Origin: Streptomyces parvus
GTDB taxonomy: Bacteria > Actinomycetota > Actinomycetes > Streptomycetales > Streptomycetaceae
Assembly (NCBI RefSeq): GCF_032121415.1
Contig: NZ_CP135079.1
Coordinates: 1,860,001-1,924,000 of the forward strand
Length of the DNA stretch: 64,000 nt
Reading direction: 5' to 3'
Part shown: in pieces, positions 27,001 to 29,047 of the stretch
How the letters are laid out: each line of letters opens with the position of its first letter
Numbering within the stretch: the first letter of the stretch is position 1
The notes under the pieces: model-generated
Database searches by the model: none
What the model was told of the DNA's origin: nothing
The model's input: only the letters and a program-made list of their open reading frames with translations
Program-made: the position numbers and the translations under genes

Positions 27001-28649
27001 GTGCGCCCCGACGTCGGCGGGGGCGTCACCGGCGTGCTGTCGGGCAGGGACGAGGACGGCAGCGTGGAGGGCGTCGACGAGGGAAGCGACGATGTGGGAG
27101 GCGGCAGTTGGGGCAGGGGTGACCCGCTCGTACCGGTGACGCCGTTCGAACCGGTGACGCCGTCGGACCCGATGACACCGTTCGAACCGACCACGCTGTT
27201 GGGCCCGACGACGCTGTTGGGCCCAACGACGTTGCCGGGGTTGAGGAGGCTGTTGGGCCCGACGACGTTGCCGGGGTTGAGGAGGCTGTTCGGGCCGGTG
27301 ACGCCGTTCGGGCCGCTGGGGTTGCGCGGGGTGAAGTCGGTGGGGCGGGTCAGCGCGTCGGATCCCGCCTTCGGCAGGGTGTTCACACCGGCCGGCGGCG
27401 ACACGGCCGGCGGCGGCGTGTACGTGGGCGGCGGCAAGGTGCCGATTCCGCTGCCCGGACCGTTCGGAAGGTCGGCCGAGACCGTGTTGGGGTAGGGGGT
27501 CGCGGGGCCGGGGGTGAAGGGGTTCGTCTTCACCACCGGGGGGCCCTTGACGTCCGTGCCGCTCGCCGGGCCGCCGGTCTTCTCCGGCCCGGACGGTCCC
27601 CCGTCCCCGCCGCCCAGGATGCTGTTCGGGCCCGGCAGTTCGTTGATGTCGGTGAACCGGTTGTTGTTGAAGTAGTTGTTGTAGATCGAGAAGGCGCCCG
27701 CGCCGACGGCCAGCCCCGCGCCCATGTCGAACACGGTGCTGGTGCCGGAGCCGACGAACGTCTCCCACTTGAACTCCCACTTGTCGTAGAAGGCCCCGTT
27801 GATGATGACCTCGGCGGTGCTCTCGGCGGTGGCTCCGACCACGAAGGTGGTGACCACGACCGGCGGACCGTTCACGATCCCCTTGAACAGCAGACTGTTC
27901 GGGTCGATCTTGAACTTGCTGAAGACGTCCCCGAGGAGGTCCTTGAAGAAGTTCTTGATGGGCTTCAGGAACTTGTCGAAGATCTCCATGAAGCCGGCCG
28001 TGAGCGCGCCGAAGGCGGCGGCGACACCGACGTCCTTCCAGTCCACTCCCCCGGGCTTCCGGCCCCCGGTGTTCAGCCCGATCTGCGCCAGCCGGACCGC
28101 CAGCGTCTGGATCGCCTCCTGGATCGCCTGGCCCAGGGTCGGGGCGATGTGCGACATCCGCAGCAGGCGGTCGATGATGATAAGGATCGCGAGCTTGCTC
28201 CGGGCCCGCGCCAGGAACATCTGCGAGACCGAGGCGCCGCCGGTGAACGCGATCAGCGCCGCCAGGATCGCCAGTTCGGCGATCAGCATGATGATCTCGG
28301 CGATGATCTCCCACTTGGACGCCTGGATCTTCTGCGAGTAGTCCACCTGGCCGCTGGCCAGTTCGTCGAGCTGGAGCAGCAACTGCTGGACGGGGTCGGT
28401 GCCGCCCGGTTCGTCGGTGAGCATCCGCACACTCTCGATGTACGGCTTTGCCACCTCCGGCGGCAACGCCGCCTCCACCATCTGGATCGTCTCCCGCGAG
28501 GCCGCGCGCAGATCGATCAGGCCCTTCTGGAGGGCCAGGTAGAGCTCACGACTTTCCCACGCCAGATTCTCCCTGGCCTGCAGGGGCATCTCACCCAGCA
28601 GGATCCAGAGCATCGTCCGGACGTCCGGCGGAAAGTCGATCTCCTCCAC
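1..28649 (-). CDS. Giant 'lonely Cys' polymorphic-toxin-like protein, C-terminus beyond the left edge
   Basis: A single reading frame runs from GTG at 28649 to the left edge, at least 9,549 codons (about 1 MDa). The frame was checked at six widely spaced motifs and no in-frame stop was met. Residues 1-330 are a helical WXG100/CpnT-like N-terminal domain (starts VEEIDFPPDVRTMLWILLGE). Residues about 335-900 are a Pro/Gly/Ser/Asn linker with short repeats such as NPGNVVGPN and DLTPERTPDL. Then follow a first lonely-Cys module (H1841, C1889), a long beta-rich stretch (about 2700-4150), a coiled coil (about 4250-4490), a lethal-factor-like zincin (H4757, H4761, E4814), a papain-like module (C4941, H5018, D5035), lonely-Cys modules (C6325, C7167), a second papain-like module (C7743, H7820, D7837) and a fourth lonely-Cys module (C9110). 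GTG 28649 directly follows the TAA of the upstream WXG100-like gene, which implies coupling. It is the last visible gene of a T7SS operon, so export by that system is inferred. Giant Streptomyces proteins of this kind are catalogued as 'lonely Cys domain' proteins; their function is unknown. Confidence 0.9.
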   Translation of the reverse strand, partial: MEEIDFPPDVRTMLWILLGEMPLQARENLAWESRELYLALQKGLIDLRAASRETIQMVEAALPPEVAKPYIESVRMLTDEPGGTDPVQQLLLQLDELASGQVDYSQKIQASKWEIIAEIIMLIAELAILAALIAFTGGASVSQMFLARARSKLAILIIIDRLLRMSHIAPTLGQAIQEAIQTLAVRLAQIGLNTGGRKPGGVDWKDVGVAAAFGALTAGFMEIFDKFLKPIKNFFKDLLGDVFSKFKIDPNSLLFKGIVNGPPVVVTTFVVGATAESTAEVIINGAFYDKWEFKWETFVGSGTSTVFDMGAGLAVGAGAFSIYNNYFNNNRFTDINELPGPNSILGGGDGGPSGPEKTGGPASGTDVKGPPVVKTNPFTPGPATPYPNTVSADLPNGPGSGIGTLPPPTYTPPPAVSPPAGVNTLPKAGSDALTRPTDFTPRNPSGPNGVTGPNSLLNPGNVVGPNSLLNPGNVVGPNSVVGPNSVVGSNGVIGSDGVTGSNGVTGTSGSPLPQLPPPTSSLPSSTPSTLPSSSLPDSTPVTPPPTSGRTSGPGTNTDLTSYDLTPETTPDLTPERTPDLTPDLAPDLLPGASSDTSGATNDLPNNLGGPKGSSSAPDPSAIGGSDSTGLSDDVSVDTDADGVQDQRQDDGTGQEALGRGSGGRSTGGQPGLDDTVHQRTDGAPNPADADADAVAPPTPVATSAGPNTPAPAAGNQGTQQGTHQGSSSTGNPSQQPSQQPSQNGPAEPGDTDGPPDEQQTDQADTEGRQDRGDGTENPAPPQPRGTGSDDTARAPGGGRSTAGPETAPAAPEAVRTSADIPADGVTGDRTSDTTGGPGAETAGKGTGPAAGPTPAVPVADPVRPEQWRAGRTDAPVTAVRTDPPSAVGPTPADTTPLDGPETPVRAWVQRIQADDGRWLSNVSLHLPVRTGEGFSPAELDALQERMRTLLDTHLNHGLQLPGSGDQLHIDVTLTAAPDHAEAVELSRAVRPEGSDHLNWRLHSTDPAISPEEAAERRIRDDATVLQHLLGYAGVPDRGPAAEALLRRLVRQRDTDTRTPGPAVPQHFLQAVESVVTSGAVADHPVTARGTRPPSGIDDPARALRTPSPGSVDPEAPVQAAVPFRTTSSAPTETGTAARTPQSASATDADEDVRAVTGQEAIAQDTAETPPAAVPLATEGRGDGRGPAPGAGKGKGRSTDQETAPADEPTLLAFPGSAAVDDAVDAARREYEDAAAVFDRAVRTVSTLDARVAGGRGGTDDTARLFAAWQDVSRAQRRLDASLDRLRDLGADAAHDAAVASIVPRVSRTDAERRLTAGLVTADDLPTDPPRPAPDDLITPQELAAAGVTPDRAPVLEAALNGSVRFGDSGITDPVQQVRLLMNRPGPWSEALDGIAARASRRTWNAAYESFALDALRTAAAPVGTDSAEAWRRATSLVLPLELHPVLADSRHARGDYLDAVRQVAQHLAAHGADAVSGTELAARVRRELGLRPRLLGGAPASAQSYAAAELERLAQREAPGTTPDIDGLARRVLHLPADAEISAARRAQLLVTVENAMAAGWSSSVDALGAYHLATGGALDHGRHILAANGAYQGLNLTGRPVGPVDTTQVWQRRNGQFQGPLDPLWDAGTGAYAVVADGGHDHVMLPWGEGRIRVPWREFVELVAHDPGVVGLPADTPVVLVLAHGGDQGLALPRTLAFRTGRDGVWAHSGQVGLVTDPATGVERVVVENRRSEGRPLGGWFGSDADDLGPDGVAEEGFVTALDGTILPDPALKTRTIGDDGRSIGRVTMSDPDLVTNEPMFESMAEITEFVQFDPVSEGAIGEPAALLENGRPVYHFAQHGQPLRGVMEVADGSPPVQVGGEETGRFIRRRPSMRKLGPNAVIDLGSCWADAMAEDLPYLSDAGEPPYVFDVLGTTSYAQGVANGSGAGVMAVDRVHVLMRGATPKAGVLASPSGEQGVRRLLLPEPGPAELAALARTAHLHTGDGPVPADVLDTTLRLVKALRRSFGADVASDAQFEALLRGVGALENMRRADPHLRVLGPFTLHHLHLVTHARHRRTSNNPPSRDDVRRVLLDAAGKTDEAAAGRLTLHQYTPMPSLDWALKRLAGTDLTALAADVLRLPEAGAVSRADVSRLVWGTVKGAEALRSVTDPVALAKKALHLPGSAAPAPDEAGDRLLWLMAGAAVTGFDPADPTELAAWDLVRHGALDDGTRLMADGVPTGRNWTRRTITGDIATEGYLVSSDGGLDGATPHPAPWPEAPRGSAAKAYVLNADSTNGHVSMPWTDGSSRWVPGGEVAALLRHDRVHQQIALRAPLLVIGSHTNPGSLAQHLAGRAGTARTTLLSELPSAPVPHPANGRNTIVLTEGTAARSDHWQTRRPAALPGVSAQQGPLHTFTGRAPGTESSTAVGTTSTAVAPAPLSQYIRDHGRRHDGHVGLVLHEPTPATVLDGLHRSIVQALGADPEDADGQRLLTRLQDVLSAEEIELNRPYLRSRQGHRITLRHGGRDRSVDVRLSYADPVRSTKYGGDTDRRPPTVPDIGLEVRTGGGQSSSHVEGAGNIRTGSVPWSGIFPDDRAGALRWWDSTVNVSATHNQLTQSVTVGETFLVTSKQQAEEPAHPMDVDGRWQIQLDTPREGETDNWQPEQSHGALTIWFHEHLAFDGDDTTALPEPGDVDDLPLWGGDSVAEPRRLLTELLQDDTFAALRNLDEDSERALETFLSQRMLQGTPHLQRDGGVFSPTLLDDDGNAVGVLELTAVIEPGRPLRKSADGKSTLETWFSHASSVDKSAKLTSGMGVEAAGGPAFTTDHAPGHPAAGSSFGGNLMGKAAVNWQLTDQLSNVSSATLMHGLRTKSSHLLTSGRVAYTATLHQAGGGRVSSTFGPWTDGLRLRIAQRATMAGHRPAPAELRELPEHLENLESIGYTETPLKVDGADPLFTAAEAWLRREGFLPPARPRSRSAVFRLDEPLVVAQLENLRRLRQMRSTFGLASSAPDAVDGGESVWFERPNAVSGTRRVQLVFSAARDTTRPAVHTRHLPDVLHIGSSSYESGGGRQRGTALSGALGGGGGLNAPIDQGSWGLNTAPDYLGTRQLTDASATAGQVGYDQLTMTTRNGSELFEVPARLGLDLYEGTGEDPLVRFAETDADGNPARPEAEPEAEDDLEMQLGAAATPTVPGSVRLLVPHYRTRVPAPAPLPAPAPAPRPGHVIRQPVTDGGPTDDQRRLALVDERGRPLPGLTRLPEGAIVDTFRGTTALMAALRQIVAGTYPGSPGRGRVGRAVQHASATLSGLATETARRGSAVKEALPASLSGAVNRAGSAVNWAAAPVVWAAKTSTDGAAATYKWTSVAVAGASLNDRGTLAAEARQDAIRPGQLISRAPQILGGAYVVEGLTLPGMAADQVMMLEVSGYLSNPRHLGSESLYSEQDVLSGDTSGRQRGVGVTHQGNLQVTALQAAPTPPELLVHQANPGGRYSQSRRTDGTATVGSGTKITHATEHSGDTLWIGNDLTLLLTVRRGVRNIAGNTVGLGPYAPVTVAIDLPRAVTYLAPAQAVAQLAAWFQSMPGIPALTLNPLDVPLPDRYARTRQLGKATVLTVTQLDDTTNRRERRDRMRQELSGLVESEAPGALRPGHASYLPGVATEIARVTEPAALRALPGRGPDGKVRFHFLHVAYGGARLVEVTLTAEPVLQTPALRGLRGRRAVEGTGLEHVDTHTPQSRVTTSGTTTTRQGTVNPVSRYPRPGATGWTDRAGPSLAGAETRARTARSEVATEDRFWTRSGSAADFAVDYRYTATVRSQAVWQWPANIPGALFQSGLLNLSGLEGDVAQRVRSWAGRLLRGRPVSRVSVPAATALRFVASEADQPKRHEGPRAPALLGGDPLLLTAADAAAQGTTPFPQGVRLETTGPTPVYDYNAAPQLMRALHDVDPRMAAAWGLPANASAEAVAARLAELVQAGEISLDPSRSAAGLTERMPGSWPVESPDTAPSLRISLHNPRPVTEAGDVAIDRVRRQNRTVAVASSAAGSFVLNQQGSYSLADGNRQVLGVTFPLAAQQPHALSSGGNASAFSFSRLRTGATSDPTDRRIPRTYETLVDTVIEVDGPDGVRYVTGSSTTRLWERDVLGFGVTPARPGPRIYDLPAILADQDADDLRDWAQHPVTDLPDVLADAIDEQDASAELWLALGPDPDGTRLARALFAGSLTAARAGKPVELVIRTGQGLRTWPFAADGSLTDTTAATDEAWQNVADTIGVYLGAVRAEAAARYREGRLTRRQPGALAALDTADRAVDTATTAHRDADRAHTAARRDAATVRTELTTLRGRIAEDRAETTRLDTEAREAQARYDDTADEERGLHDRWQQARAEVARLEELVAAAPDADPASPDGQEALNAAIEQADALRDRGRALHQRREEDLDTAETAREEAGELRSRLERAVARETALAGDLRRAETAVAEAARVLRQTETALRRATGVRDTVQDQVDGIEAELIDVRDELSEQARRHTQAWEDLPALTDALETGRRAEGLGDGPSLRSTVSSAPARPTRAGRLRGQPLPAPPPETSETATATATATAPPPAATPATAPRPGLPVAERTELAAGLAAMTEDERTSRLLSLSPADREALAADPALTAGLRRALPAEEFARTAALLMVDVPPGVDLPVSSGIEARAQVARMLRSPAVAERMLNEGARLIVVPKDTATTSLDAFGLLRGETDENARPYDLLRGVEAGGLAAVGEENLLGDTTAVPGSGLYADGYSAATHEFAHALHRHGLTDEQRRLITEAYHDKVLAGGFAAWPDGPLYDSTGTHRNYSARNEFEYFAQLTNAYLGTNTGTDPYTGHPRNNGAKWVRRNEPKLLPLLRELYGADPKAVHHWGANPRAEEDTWAAFRALWDENDGAYEPQPHGPVPAPPAPPRGAPLSRPRLTATARRIAGPAPRQGLTERRCLVLLGSLRDALYPSGVRPAATLDDAALSTTTPGSALVPGPGWSPVGSWEAVARTVAAQGPGAAAFVLARRQGEALGHAWAAYHLGGFDGVMWLDLSAREGRQLSSAPPPVAASDARAMVVDPAGRAVEGALPAFAASSSTPHSLLDAATGRAYGAIGLEIERRLVFVVSGLGDVPAKQVLATAPGFSIVTDHASVTRTADGRLHLTYPPIAPGDPKPQQFSYLIGEIVVEPMAVLPGERRQSPEEALERLARVERALDGRDRPGAAPQTALADLLPAQDGWTVTELGGRTLVGQTPVRTNRAYVQPTTGFPALGLSLLQDRAVDRLPRGAIGTVEASGREFAMKATAEFVRAVTGRTDVPDVVVPFLAPVPDVDDLWGYLRFAYAHAVARPTGVILNQGPAAFMVKNGLAVASRPALDRVLRALRPRARGFLDRHHDSISAGLAATLGRLLELYRRTITPDKPLFPGYFDATIGDVPSAREHTTSVLTGRTSDGRTVTQKQTVDMDDDRYPTLDTDDGRLDIPLILTELRHFAYDGEQLMTPEQIRQAVAELAELSREAYRRALAQRAPLPDDVLTESLNRILDNEAVRGLAPFVQMVLMAGLPQPSGSPRRLMPVGESQRISRALGEYALGTPLPADHPLHRALRTAVQEAADAVDTLPPGHRPRLQAMITAAQGALEVLADPERTPPPLEWASELVAADGSRVLLDRILAVRHRAADGTPLGTSSRPDQDWQDARRQTYGLLPEVVGFTYVRPGPVTLESPVQNLPFHDAYLVGLRGGPDGALLALTDGTDAAFSYARIVDFLFAVDGDLTALAPERPVVVTEADLAGPPSADPLETPVAGQQLANGLGRWIWTTGSGAEALLVPGDQMAGPRWQLAEGDWWAGFRPELSTAELARWAERITGDRGRAPVVLRWVRAVRLVYGPLLENDATAFEALLRGFWALERTRAANGFTAPLTWSELRAAVSSYFTANGQAEPPLPVALQFLLLSAAGSVGVDLELSGMAITSQHHSVRAWDTPATGGVVEDVTDSDEEMSLFAPPPSAPAASAPAAPTASAPATTSDAFAGPGDPVLAPETRINGPSGTTQGRNWTRAKIDRVLPGTLRTIERRPGTAAKVVSTGPAPWPDTAYVVIADDEAGRVLLPDDRELGPEAVADALAADPELAKLPKDVPVVLAVPYTGDGYQQTLQTVADRLGRTVWGPSGMGRAVPDGSGAHVLALLDRDADAPVGDWIAVEPSTAIGSHLDRTWTALDGTVFRDSDVLTVPLTDEDHRHFGRLAVEQKDGLRRRAQRLRRFLKLRELSHRLPEGTDAGTEHEPVGSEPVTTDAAVYVYAGHGAPGRMALPLRGGRTVWLTKEDAAAYIAGLPEVRKLPPGHRMHLEICWSSSDGDPRRQYPSLGDTPHVDDPLDDVGLDQLVANLTRLETDGSLRQTGFNDTQRIALASATGQRGGRVLRRPEPLGPALDTLARDFGLHRGPGQVPPETRQTMLRLLRAVRTVFGTTFEGHRGGPDGRFERVMKGVVALERMRANDGTISHLTPFRLDMLDFFVQEHTGRTPDKRGYVELLDFAAERIAADANAKLTDAVPAPSLEIALKQLADKGEQMIRHVQSLPAPAPFTPRLVASTLWATTRAARLLRPMTPAAREAMGRRVLHLDAATAWDRSRQESLWALLSKAIAEGVDVGDQDVMAAYHLAESGAFALPAVLRQGANDQGVNWSGTAMPAGVDWGTVRQMTFGPNGSSIASVQPAWTGPHKPMPVLNVVEVDGAGRIVLHLPGRAPLPVSENEFLALLERDPGLRTLPLKHPVLFLTTGPGTLSPQLVRRFSERTGRPAYRYSAPMMLSSGDPATPLGILALTDPATKTPGRWTRSARQTNAPAAASGTGDLIVFSPSDRKAGALPDIGSLSVGEQRRPPAGSLLSPATLMTNASGAPRGRNLTDQKVRQLRIGRIRVYEEESGAPPKEKAGEDRAAPWGDSAYIVWGERGPDGVRFPDGRMLDPEQLAAELATDPELAKLPRDVPVVLVVPHLANERYLAYLRAVANLLERPVWAPSGDGRLVRNKKREHVPALIDHGPDQPLGSWVPFRPTKKAAPLRDRVWTALDGTVFRDSDVLTMPLVSDRDERFGRMSHGDDARGREDLMRSYQRAKKLVHLMASGGRTALISEEDRTPDPASYVYVAHGLRGGLQLALRDGRTVSLSAGDGGLYISGLPEVTELAEGHRIKLEVCWSDAAGDPTLPHLDNRPPPAVQDPLEEVSLAQHTANASRRLTEGSLMSSGFHTDAHILHDAPGGVVGRRRWVRPEPLPHELDEMARAAGLHTAEGEASPEVRATTLRLVRALRIVFGPEAEQDKALHARLLRGIGAMETLRANDPALSRFTPFRMELWTFIAQRVGGKTPGPDDYRKVLDLAAGLLAQKPEAALGEAIGDPAIQHAIRQVTQFGAPLVRNVLRQPENVPVTKRAVTQAFWAMAGAAQQMAGRDDAFTEKLGRRVLHVFPDEEWAPARKQHLYMLTAQAIAAGLDPADFFTLAAFHLASKGAFGPARQLRSGEGFQGFNWSGSPAPGGIDLRAVGRQDTVDDGVSLQHFRAPWTAEGESTDVMVAWTDTDADGFVVLHLPGMRPLRVADREFLALLDLAPPLRTVALGVPLLFVLSGAGSGSGRAAALSEAFSNRTARNGWAYSGALTVAPTTPQPGATAAPLRLIGRPETASGRQGVWRKAWLQGLNSSVLATAPYGEALFSSPKPATRFTPVPDTEPATTALTTPRSLTGTEITVGPPLDRAGLTALVRRVTDREPVRGLTVERCLVLLSALRAELFPQGVRPARTADDTAVGIPATESSLVMGPGWRRVRSWDAVAGAVTAQGPGTAALVLAQRQGTNPGHAWAAYHLSGSGGVVWLDLSAGHGRQVSLLPPAVAASDARAVVVGPGGQALEHALPEFAPSSSTVHAGLDAPVEPGYGAIGLEVEERRDLFLDLPGRLDSTLVLAHGPGITLVTDSRGFWMTADGLLHVNEPQVPPGQPRPVRRNFVIGEFVLDPMAVLPGERRQTQEEGMAQLQRARAAGRLPDERQVAVPLTEILGPLGGWTFTETGLKAKVNPAPEGFDWTAYGQLTLGYPTVGLRELQDIAHQRLTVPKFETAIAGARNFGQWLTATYANQVLGTTAVESHLAPFLAAIPEVDEVWGYGWLGFQNVAAAPIGDVFDNARPPGTDPELIKNLLPAASRNALDRILRALRPRTRAFLNEHHDQLSADAAQQLGRLLDYFRQRLTPHLPADPAFFDTAGTEVPTPREHWTAVLTGRTSQGEPVSQRYAVGMDDGDYPVLDTDDGRLAVPLVLAELRHFGYTGQFMTPEEIQRAVTELSALGRAAYERALRSRAPLPEDVLRESVRRIVENPVVQGVAGFLMVAARAGIPQVGGATRRPLTEWDSRNISLALGEYALGRPLHEGHPAHQALRAALTEAYALLPTIPPGGQAKARGFFDAARGALAVLADPAQTPPVMRWYAEVVAMDGARVLLERVMVIRHRDAQDIPVGTSSLPLAAWQDGLRQHYGLLPQVTGFTYLRLGPVPLESPLQALPFEDAYLVGLRGGPDGALLALTDGTDAAFSYARIVDFLFAVDGDLTALAPERPVVVTGADLAGPPSADPLETPVAGQQLANGLGRWIWTTGSGAEALLVPGDQMAGPRWQLAEGDWWAGFRPELSTAELARWAERITGDRGRAPVVLRWVRAVRLVYGPLLENDATAFEALLRGFWALERTRAANGFTAPLTWSELRAAVSSYFTANGQAEPPLPVALQFLLLSAAGSVGVDLELSGMAITSQHHSVRAWETAMAGPDFFAPVATAPATAPITAAPLPATGAFTGPNDPLLAPGTLLAGPSGAAQGRNWTAKNATRVLPGTLRTIERRPGTPPKVVATGPAPWPDTAYVVTADGEDGRVRTADGRVLDAEAVADALAADPELAKLPKDVPVVLAVPYTGDRYLETLRVVADRLGRTVWGPSGVGRIVPDGTGDAHVLVTMDSDPDAPVGAWVSVAPSPTAGPYEDRTWTALDGTVFRDGDVVTRPLADENHQRFGRIAVHRQDGLRRRERNFRALRRMRRLVHWTPAGTRAQETASEPVVMDGAVYVFAGHGDPGRIELPLHDGRTVWLGKHDAAEYIAGLREVRELPRGHRMHLEVCWSSSDGDPARPQPSFAPVPHVDDPLGDVPLDQLVANLTRFDTDGSTRMTGMDDTRRFIMDAADGQRGRRVLRRPEPLDDELDRLAGVAGLHRTTGDVPAETREATLRLVRALRRVFGDAVEDDRATPGGRYERALRGIGALERLRANDPALNTFTPFRGDLLDFFVREHTGRAPDLAGYRALLDHAAARVAADPDARLTDAVPSPALQITLRQLADAGEQMIRHVQSLPPQAAFTPRHVASTLWATARAAQLFRPMTPAAREAMGRKVLHLDPAVTWGRNQQQAVWAVSAKAIAQGMDATDHDLLAAFHLAESGAFGPASLLRQGPNIQGVNWSGAPAPAGIDWGALHRADGTASRRLTPEWTGPDKLMPLLNVIEVDASGTPVLHLPGRAPVRVPENEFLALLDLAPALRTVSLGSPVLFLTTGPGALSPELVQRFSQ
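1320..1463 (-). other. Lonely-Cys module 4 core (His-Gly ... Cys-Trp)
   Basis: The sequence VYVFAGHGDPGR (His at residue 9063) is followed 47 residues later by LEVCWSSSDGD (Cys at residue 9110). The helical TLRLVRALRRVFG segment and a further LHLPGRAP...ENEFLALL segment follow before the window ends, so at least one more partial unit begins at the left edge. Confidence 0.6.
2362..3104. repeat. Near-identical direct repeat within the giant gene, copy B
   Basis: This 743-bp stretch matches 10774-11516 at an offset of 8,412 bp. I count only three mismatches, all in its last 160 bp. Flanking sequence on both sides diverges abruptly. The offset is a multiple of three, so both copies are read in the same frame (residues about 8516-8763). 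It encodes a helical segment plus part of the lonely-Cys unit. Confidence 0.93.
5133..5424 (-). other. Papain-like (Tox-PL type) Cys-His-Asp module 2
   Basis: Cys7743 lies in TVERCLVLLSA, His7820 in PGHAWAAYHL and Asp7837 in VVWLDLS. Spacing is identical to module 1 and the two copies are 8,406 bp apart. The text between the motifs has diverged clearly, so the catalytic frame appears to be held by selection. Confidence 0.55.
7149..7292 (-). other. Lonely-Cys module 3 core (His-Gly ... Cys-Trp)
   Basis: The sequence ASYVYVAHG (His at residue 7120) is followed 47 residues later by LEVCWSDAAGD (Cys at residue 7167). A helical region with TLRLVRALRIVFG follows. This copy lies between the two long direct-repeat units of the gene, so it is not part of the 8.4-kb-spaced pair. 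Confidence 0.6.
9675..9818 (-). other. Lonely-Cys module 2 core (His-Gly ... Cys-Trp)
   Basis: The sequence AVYVYAGHG (His at residue 6278) is followed 47 residues later by LEICWSSSD (Cys at residue 6325). It is the closest relative of module 4 in motif and surroundings: both sit on the C-terminal side of the near-identical 743-bp segment and carry a TALDGTVFRD-type motif upstream. It is read as a caspase-like dyad by analogy. Confidence 0.6.
10774..11516. repeat. Near-identical direct repeat within the giant gene, copy A
   Basis: Partner of 2362-3104 (residues about 5712-5959). The identity is far above that of the surrounding paralogous modules, which suggests recent gene conversion or recombination rather than only an old duplication. 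Confidence 0.93.
13539..13830 (-). other. Papain-like (Tox-PL type) Cys-His-Asp module 1
   Basis: Cys4941 lies in TERRCLVLLGS, His5018 in LGHAWAAYHL and Asp5035 in MWLDLS. This is the order and local sequence of papain-fold toxin domains, which include protein glutamine deamidases: a Cys at a helix start, a GHAW-type His strand, then a hydrophobic-Asp strand. The Cys-His gap is 77 residues and the His-Asp gap 17, exactly as in the second copy. Deamidase versus peptidase activity cannot be told from the sequence. Confidence 0.55.
13960..14600 (-). other. Lethal-factor-like (gluzincin) metallopeptidase domain inside the giant protein
   Basis: Residues 4757-4761 read HEFAH (within THEFAHALHRHG), a zincin HExxH helix. 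About 57 residues downstream is NEFEYFA, with Glu4814 as the likely third zinc ligand. Anthrax lethal factor has the same pair of motifs, HEFGH then NEAEFFA. Upstream lies ARLIVVPKDTATTSLDAFG, in the place of the beta-edge of such folds. An active zinc peptidase is predicted. The exact family is an inference, because other gluzincins also fit HExxH plus Glu. Confidence 0.65.
22983..23129 (-). other. Lonely-Cys module 1 core (His-Gly ... Cys-Trp)
   Basis: Within the giant protein the strand-like stretch VYHFAQHGQ places His at residue 1841. The stretch AVIDLGSCWAD places Cys at residue 1889, 48 residues later. A helical segment follows (TLRLVKALRRSFG), and the same type of segment follows the other three copies. 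A hydrophobic strand ending in His-Gly, then another ending in Cys about 48 residues on, is the arrangement of the clan CD cysteine-peptidase dyad (caspase, CHAT). That assignment is an inference from spacing and pattern only. Confidence 0.6.
25470..27640 (-). other. Low-complexity linker, with a small conserved domain at its end, in the giant protein
   Basis: Residues about 335-900 are rich in Pro, Gly, Ser, Thr, Asn and Asp. They include a tandem NPGNVVGPNSLL motif, a run of Thr-Pro-Asp-Leu repeats (DLTPERTPDLTPDL), and QPSQQPSQ-type repeats. From about residue 905 to 1030 an ordered alpha/beta segment follows (LHLPVRTGEGFSPAELDAL, then QLHIDVTLTAAPD). The linker separates the WXG100-like head from the catalytic body, as in CpnT-like polymorphic toxins. 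Confidence 0.7.
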
Positions 28650-29015
28650 TTAGTGCCGGCCACCCTGGGAGGAGTCGCCCGGCGTGTCCATGCTGGACAT
28701 CTGCCGGTCGATCTCTTCACGCGCGTAGTTCGAAACGCCCTCGATGTGCTGGCCGTTGGCCCAGACCGCCTGACCGAGGGACGTGAACGCGCTGCTGAGG
28801 GCCCTGACCAGGTCCAGGCACGACTGGTTGTTCGCGTCGTACTTGGGCAGCACTTCGAGGGCGAAGTCGTCGCTGTAGCCGGCCCAGCCACGGTAGTTCT
28901 GCATGTCGGAGATGAAGTTGTCGCCGATCTTGGCCGCCTGCGCGGGCAGTTGCTCCATCATGTCGCTGGCCCGGCGCAGTTCGCCGGGGTTCGCGGTGAA
29001 CTTTCCTACCGCCAT
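28650..29015 (-). CDS. WXG100-like protein, likely partner of the giant protein
   Basis: A 121-aa all-helical protein with GWAG at the expected helical-hairpin turn (WXG-type motif; NYRGWAGYSDD) and a YAREE stretch near the C-terminus that fits the T7SS YxxxD/E signal. The size is slightly above the usual 100 residues because of a polar Ser/Gly/His tail. Its TAA stop directly abuts the GTG start of the giant gene. In T7SS toxin loci, small WXG100/LXG-type proteins encoded just upstream pair with the N-terminal helical domain of the large toxin and help deliver it; that role is inferred here from position. It starts at ATG with a GGAG-containing leader. Confidence 0.85.
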   Translation of the reverse strand: MAVGKFTANPGELRRASDMMEQLPAQAAKIGDNFISDMQNYRGWAGYSDDFALEVLPKYDANNQSCLDLVRALSSAFTSLGQAVWANGQHIEGVSNYAREEIDRQMSSMDTPGDSSQGGRH

Positions 29016-29047
29016 GGGTGCCTCCCTCTCTCCGGTGGTCCGTACGG

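Noticed and set aside
7050..27122. Very long rightward open frames (2736 and 3414 codons) antisense to the giant gene
   Set aside because: They arise from high-GC third-position bias opposite a long gene. Their translations are Gly/Arg/Val/Gln-rich with no domain or motif, whereas the leftward frame shows catalytic motifs throughout.
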